8,124 bases of DNA, from NCBI GenBank assembly GCA_017456465.1, contig JAFTJJ010000124.1, forward strand, positions 1-8,124, written 5' to 3'. The notes under the pieces are model-generated. The model was not told the origin of the DNA and searched no databases. It was given only the letters and a program-made list of their open reading frames with translations. Positions 4,425 through 8,124 of this stretch are shown here, piece after piece. Within the stretch, counting starts at the first letter, position 1; each line of letters begins with the position of its first letter. This DNA comes from Clostridia bacterium (GTDB taxonomy: Bacteria; Bacillota; Clostridia; Christensenellales; UBA1242). The position numbers were made by a program, and so were the translations under genes.

Positions 4425-5906
4425 TTAAAGAAGGATGCAGATGATTCCCCCCTTCCCCTCATTTACAATCTTCGTCATGGTTCTTCGCATCTTCACCTCG
4501 GCTTCGGTTGGAATGTTTGCAATCTTTGTTGCAATTCCTTCACTCACAAAGCTTGAGAGTGGTTTTCCAAACATGTTGGTTTCCCAGATGCCTTGAGGAT
4601 TGCTTTCAAACTCAGAAAGCATGAATTTTGCAAGGTTTTCGCTTTGCTCAGCTGAGCCCACCGCTGGACAAACCTCGGTTTCAACATCCACTCGCATGAT
4701 GTGCAAGGATGGCGCTGTCGCTTTAAGCTTGACTTGAGATGCCCCGCCTTTCTTTGTGATTTGTGGTTCTTCAAGAGTCATTTCGTCAAGCGATGGAACA
4801 ACAACTCCATAACCCGTCTCTTTGACTTGGTTCAAGGCACTTTCAAGCTTGTCATACTCAGTCTTTGCATGCACCAAATGCTTCATGTAACTCATCAAAT
4901 AAAAGTCGTCCTTGATTTCGACTCCACATTCTTGGCTCAGCAGCTGATAAAATATCTCTGGAGCAAGCGTGATTGAAACGGTCGCCTCTCCTGTGCCATA
5001 TGACACGTTTGAAAGCACTGAAGTGTTGAATTCTGGATAAGGATTTGCGATGTCTCCCGCATTTTTGAGATCACGCATTCTGACAACATTCGTTGTGGCT
5101 TCCTTGATGTTTTTCATGATGTCCAAAATGAGACTTGATGAATAAGGCAATGCCCTCACCCAAGAAGGAAGCTCAATTCCCATGCATCGCACTGGAAATT
5201 CTCCAAGAATGCTCTCCAAAATGTCGTCAATGTCAGTGCTTTCAAGCGACGCAACATCATGCGCCAAAACTGTCACACCATGCTTTTCTGCAAGCTCATC
5301 TTTGAGCGCTTGCACATCCTTTGAACCAGGATTCTTTGAATTGATCACAATCACAAAAGGCTTGCCCGCGTTTTTGAGCTCATTCACCACAGCTTCTTCA
5401 GCTTTTTCGTATGCCTTGCGGTCAATTCCTGCAATTGTTCCGTCAGTAGTCATCATGATTGCAATTGTTGAATGCTCTGAGATCACTTTGTTTGTACCTA
5501 TTCTTGCAGCTTCGGCAAAAGGCAACTCTTCGTCACTCCATGGCGTTGTCACAAACCTAGGGGTTCCGTCTTCTTCCAAAAACCCGCTCGCACCTTCAAT
5601 CTCATAGCCCACACAGTCAACAAGCCTGATGCCAGCTCTGCTTCCTTCACCAATCTCAATTTCAACAGCTTCGTTTGGCACAAATTTTGGCTGAGTTGTC
5701 ATGATTGTGCGCCCCGCGCCCGATTGTGGAAGCTCGTCAATCACACGCTCCCTTTCATGCTTGTCTTTGATTTTGTCCAAAACAAGCTTTTCCATAAAAT
5801 TCCTGATAAAAGTCGATTTGCCAGTTCTCACAGGCCCAACAACACCAAGATAAATGTCACCGTTCGTGCGCTCAGCAATCGTCTTGTAAATTTCAAACTT
5901 TTCCAT
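4425..5906 (-). CDS. spoIVA: Stage IV sporulation protein A, spore coat morphogenetic ATPase
   Basis: This 493-residue protein aligns along its length with Bacillus SpoIVA as I recall it (492 residues), from MEKxxIxKxIAERT to the NEGxGGxIxILL ending. SpoIVA hydrolyses ATP to polymerise on the forespore surface and forms the basement layer on which the coat assembles, with SpoVM and SpoVID or SipL as partners. Walker A is GPVRTGKST (24-32) with Lys30. Thr70/Thr71 of TIMTT are the sensor threonines, and LVDCVGY carries the Walker B Asp97. A middle domain and the C-terminal polymerisation region follow (HAKTEYD, TGYGVVVPSLDEM, LKATAPSLH). The start is the ATG at 5906, 5 nt after GGAGGG; an in-frame GTG at 5918 overlaps that ribosome-binding site. 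It is monocistronic, with a sigma-E-like promoter upstream. The stop codon lies within a sequence resembling the adjacent repeats. Confidence 0.98.
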   Translation of the reverse strand: MEKFEIYKTIAERTNGDIYLGVVGPVRTGKSTFIRNFMEKLVLDKIKDKHERERVIDELPQSGAGRTIMTTQPKFVPNEAVEIEIGEGSRAGIRLVDCVGYEIEGASGFLEEDGTPRFVTTPWSDEELPFAEAARIGTNKVISEHSTIAIMMTTDGTIAGIDRKAYEKAEEAVVNELKNAGKPFVIVINSKNPGSKDVQALKDELAEKHGVTVLAHDVASLESTDIDDILESILGEFPVRCMGIELPSWVRALPYSSSLILDIMKNIKEATTNVVRMRDLKNAGDIANPYPEFNTSVLSNVSYGTGEATVSITLAPEIFYQLLSQECGVEIKDDFYLMSYMKHLVHAKTEYDKLESALNQVKETGYGVVVPSLDEMTLEEPQITKKGGASQVKLKATAPSLHIMRVDVETEVCPAVGSAEQSENLAKFMLSEFESNPQGIWETNMFGKPLSSFVSEGIATKIANIPTEAEVKMRRTMTKIVNEGKGGIICILL

Positions 5907-5940
5907 AATACCCTCCACGAAAAAAATGTTTGATTGCTAA

Positions 5941-5969
5941 AGCATATGAACGACTTTGAAATTTTATGC
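5941..5969 (-). promoter_or_regulatory. Sigma-E-like promoter of spoIVA
   Basis: On the minus strand GCATAAAA (5962-5969) and CATATGCT (5941-5948) are separated so that 16 bp lie between ATA and CATA, as in the mother-cell sigma-E consensus (ATA, 16-18 bp, CATACAnT). This gives a leader of about 28 nt before the ATG at 5906. spoIVA is a known sigma-E gene in Bacillus, which supports the call. No better sigma-A promoter is seen. Confidence 0.65.
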
Positions 5970-5975
5970 TCCCAC

Positions 5976-6011
5976 AAAAAAAATCAAGGCATTCAAACCT
6001 TGATTTTTTTT
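5976..6011. terminator. Bidirectional terminator, mainly for the secreted-protein gene
   Basis: Eight A residues and TCAAGG (5976-5989) pair with CCTTGA and eight T residues (5998-6011) around an 8-nt loop. On the minus strand it lies 10 bp after the stop codon of the 6022-8124 gene and ends in a run of eight T. It insulates spoIVA from that gene. Confidence 0.92.
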
Positions 6012-6021
6012 ATTGGGAAAT

Positions 6022-8124
6022 TTAAGAAAAGTAAAACGTTATACGTAATGAATCATAATTTGTAAGTGTCGATGCATCTAAATAAAATCCGTATTCTTGT
6101 TCTCCCTCATATTCACCATAAAAAGTTAATAAAAAATTATAACACCAATTATATCCCATAAAGTTTAATGTCTCATCATTACCCATCGCAGGACCTATCT
6201 GCAATGTCGCAGAACCAAAATCTATTTCTGCCATTCCAATATAAGGAGATTCATAAAAAGCATAAGGATGAGTTATAGCATTTGCCCAACCTTCAAAATC
6301 AGAATACACCTCCGATCCGCCCATATAGACAGCATATATAATATCATAGTTTTCAAGATCAAAATATCCTTCCGCGTCAACACTTACAGAAATAATCATA
6401 AATGCGTACTCATTGCATAGAAACAATATATAAGGATACCTTGCCACCCCAACCTGTTCAAATGGTTGATATTCAGGAAGCTCTGTGTACAATTCATTAT
6501 CAATAAATTCCTCATAAGTGAACTCTGGTAATGTATTTTCCTCTTCTGTATAATCATAAGCAAGAGTTATCTTAGCCCAAGAGACATAATCAGTCCTTAA
6601 AATAATGTCACTATACGCTTCCAAGTAAATAACTTCACTTTCTCCCCAATACATTGAATTAAATCTTAAATTATAATCTATTCTAATTCGATGTTCTTCA
6701 TCTCCATAATTAAGACATAAATATGTATATTCAGGGTCTTCAATAAACAACTCTATTGGTGTTTCATAGTCCCACATCAATGAAATTGTTTCAATATATG
6801 GAGTATTGTCTTCGTTAAAAAATCCAGTTTGAATCTCAATTTCCATGTTTTGCTTTATTTTGATTTCAACATCAATAACCCTGTCACCATTTGAATCTGA
6901 AACAATTAAAGTCTGAGAATTATTATCTTCTACAGATTTAATAAGAACATTATCAACATATATATCAATTTGCCCAACAGATTCAAACTCGTAACCGCAA
7001 ATGATGTCATCTCCCAAAATAACATCATTTGATTCAACACTCAATTCACAATCTTCATGACGAGGATATACTTCATACGTTTGATTTTGTGTTGAAGCAT
7101 CTGATTGATTAAAATAAGATATATTCAACGTTTCAGAATACTTAACAAGTTTAATATTGTGTGTTGTTCCTTGATCAATATTCACCCATTCATATTTTTC
7201 ATATGGATTATTTTCATTCAGTTTTTCCGCAAGCAAACTCATGTCATTTGCACTGGCACCAACGACCTTATCCAAAATCGACGGAGTATCCGATTGTTCC
7301 ACTTTGAATGTAACAATCCCAGTTCCCTCATTCTCTTGAACATGAACAATCTCCATCCAATCAATTATAAAATTTGCATCGTTTGCATTTCCATTGAAAT
7401 TTATTATCGGTTCATAACCATACCCACTCAAAAGTGTAATTTTTTCACATAATATTTCATCAGCAAACGTCACATCTCCACACGTTATCAAATCTTGAAT
7501 TACAACACTTTCAATCATTGTTGTTCCTACATTAAAAATTTGAGAATTGCTCAAATTCGCATTGCTTGAAATATAAAGTTCTCCAAAATTTGCTACTGAA
7601 CAAATACCTGTTTCAGATTGCACTTCGATTGTTGCATCATCAACATTGCAAAATCCATTTTCAGCAACAAGACAAGCATAAGATAACACATCATCAGAAA
7701 CATGTTCCATTTCTGAAATTGTTGTTCCACCAACCAGATTTAACGTCCCACTTTTCACAAAAACTTGTGTGTTATATATCGCATCATTGAATTCAAAAGT
7801 TGACGATGAGTTTTGAACCGTGCAACCATCAAGAGTGAGAGTTCCGCCGTTCACAACAATTGCTGCACTGGTTGCTCCATCAAACACGCAATTTGAAACA
7901 AGAACATTGTCTCCACTTTCAACACACAAAAAAGTGCTTTCTTGCGTTCCATCATTAGAAAAACTTGTGTCACATATCTCATAAGTATAATTTTCACCAG
8001 ACGATTGACTTTCAGCATTAAATGCTGAAACAAACTCATCTTGTGCATAAGCAAAAGAACTGCTAAAAGAACAAAAGCAACCGCACAAGCAAAAAATAAA
8101 AACTGCTATACCACAAAGAAAAAT
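6022..8124 (-). CDS. Large secreted protein with probable N-terminal beta-helix, 5' end outside the window
   Basis: The reading frame stays open to the right edge, giving 700 visible residues; the real start lies beyond 8124. A TTG at 8088 sits inside the signal peptide and is not the start. Visible residues 1-27 form a hydrophobic, cysteine-rich signal peptide with a likely signal-peptidase site AYA|QD. About 50-210 repeat short strand-turn units (NVLVSNCVFDG, TLTLDGCTVQNS, TLNLVGGTTIS, ELYISSNANLSNS), typical of right-handed parallel beta-helices of surface proteins. From about 330 onward lie acidic, beta-rich segments, perhaps Ig-like, with no recognised domain. There is no LPXTG motif, membrane tail, S-layer domain or catalytic motif, so anchoring and function are unknown. 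The gene is visibly more AT-rich in codon choice than spoIVA and the GH18 gene, suggesting an accessory gene. Confidence 0.82.
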   Translation of the reverse strand: MFLCGIAVFIFCLCGCFCSFSSSFAYAQDEFVSAFNAESQSSGENYTYEICDTSFSNDGTQESTFLCVESGDNVLVSNCVFDGATSAAIVVNGGTLTLDGCTVQNSSSTFEFNDAIYNTQVFVKSGTLNLVGGTTISEMEHVSDDVLSYACLVAENGFCNVDDATIEVQSETGICSVANFGELYISSNANLSNSQIFNVGTTMIESVVIQDLITCGDVTFADEILCEKITLLSGYGYEPIINFNGNANDANFIIDWMEIVHVQENEGTGIVTFKVEQSDTPSILDKVVGASANDMSLLAEKLNENNPYEKYEWVNIDQGTTHNIKLVKYSETLNISYFNQSDASTQNQTYEVYPRHEDCELSVESNDVILGDDIICGYEFESVGQIDIYVDNVLIKSVEDNNSQTLIVSDSNGDRVIDVEIKIKQNMEIEIQTGFFNEDNTPYIETISLMWDYETPIELFIEDPEYTYLCLNYGDEEHRIRIDYNLRFNSMYWGESEVIYLEAYSDIILRTDYVSWAKITLAYDYTEEENTLPEFTYEEFIDNELYTELPEYQPFEQVGVARYPYILFLCNEYAFMIISVSVDAEGYFDLENYDIIYAVYMGGSEVYSDFEGWANAITHPYAFYESPYIGMAEIDFGSATLQIGPAMGNDETLNFMGYNWCYNFLLTFYGEYEGEQEYGFYLDASTLTNYDSLRITFYFS

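Noticed and set aside
5907..5918. GTG start adding MEGI to SpoIVA
   Set aside because: This GTG overlaps the GGAGGG ribosome-binding site, and SpoIVA proteins begin at the following MEK.
7105..7790. Plus-strand open frames of 115 and 74 residues
   Set aside because: Both are antisense to the secreted-protein gene and have no ribosome-binding sites or recognisable protein features.
8086..8088. TTG as the start of the secreted protein
   Set aside because: The frame stays open to the window edge and the upstream residues complete a hydrophobic signal peptide, so the true start is outside the window.

Overview
The window looks like a chromosomal piece of an uncultured, AT-rich, endospore-forming Firmicute (Bacillota). 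The evidence is an unmistakable full-length spoIVA, tRNA genes that all encode their 3' CCA, strong GGAGG ribosome-binding sites, consensus sigma-A promoters and many intrinsic terminators. The exact taxon cannot be read from the sequence.

Layout. Positions 1-736 hold a leftward tRNA operon. From its promoter at 708-736 it reads tRNA-Gly(UCC), tRNA-Arg(UCU), tRNA-His(GUG), tRNA-Gln(UUG), tRNA-Gln(CUG), a truncated tRNA 5' fragment joined to a GC-rich hairpin block, and the start of another tRNA cut by the window edge. Divergent from it, 784-1554 carries an extended -10 promoter and an unrecognised 236-residue cytosolic protein. A bidirectional terminator (1555-1584) separates that gene from a convergent YhhN/TMEM86-family membrane protein (1599-2357, minus). 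A 227-bp divergent intergenic region follows, then a membrane-anchored GH18 glycosidase (2585-3775, plus).

Positions 3776-4424 have no convincing gene but are full of structure: a 66-nt element with alternative pairings, a minus-strand terminator, and three tandem units of about 135 bp. Each unit has a two-hairpin architecture, and the second hairpin always presents the same UCCCU loop. spoIVA (4425-5906, minus) comes next, and its last bases resemble an inverted piece of the array. A sigma-E-like promoter lies upstream of spoIVA. After another bidirectional terminator, 6022-8124 (minus) is a large secreted protein, probably beta-helical at its N-terminal end, whose start lies beyond the right edge.

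How the genes may work together. spoIVA builds the ATP-driven basement layer of the spore coat in the mother cell. The GH18 gene has a promoter-like sequence with the same -35 core (GCATAAA) and a CATA -10, so it may also be expressed in the mother cell; this is inference. The most unusual items are the tandem structured array beside spoIVA, the matched change of the D-loop/T-loop tertiary pair in tRNA-Gln(UUG), and the tRNA 5'-fragment duplication with its hairpin insert.
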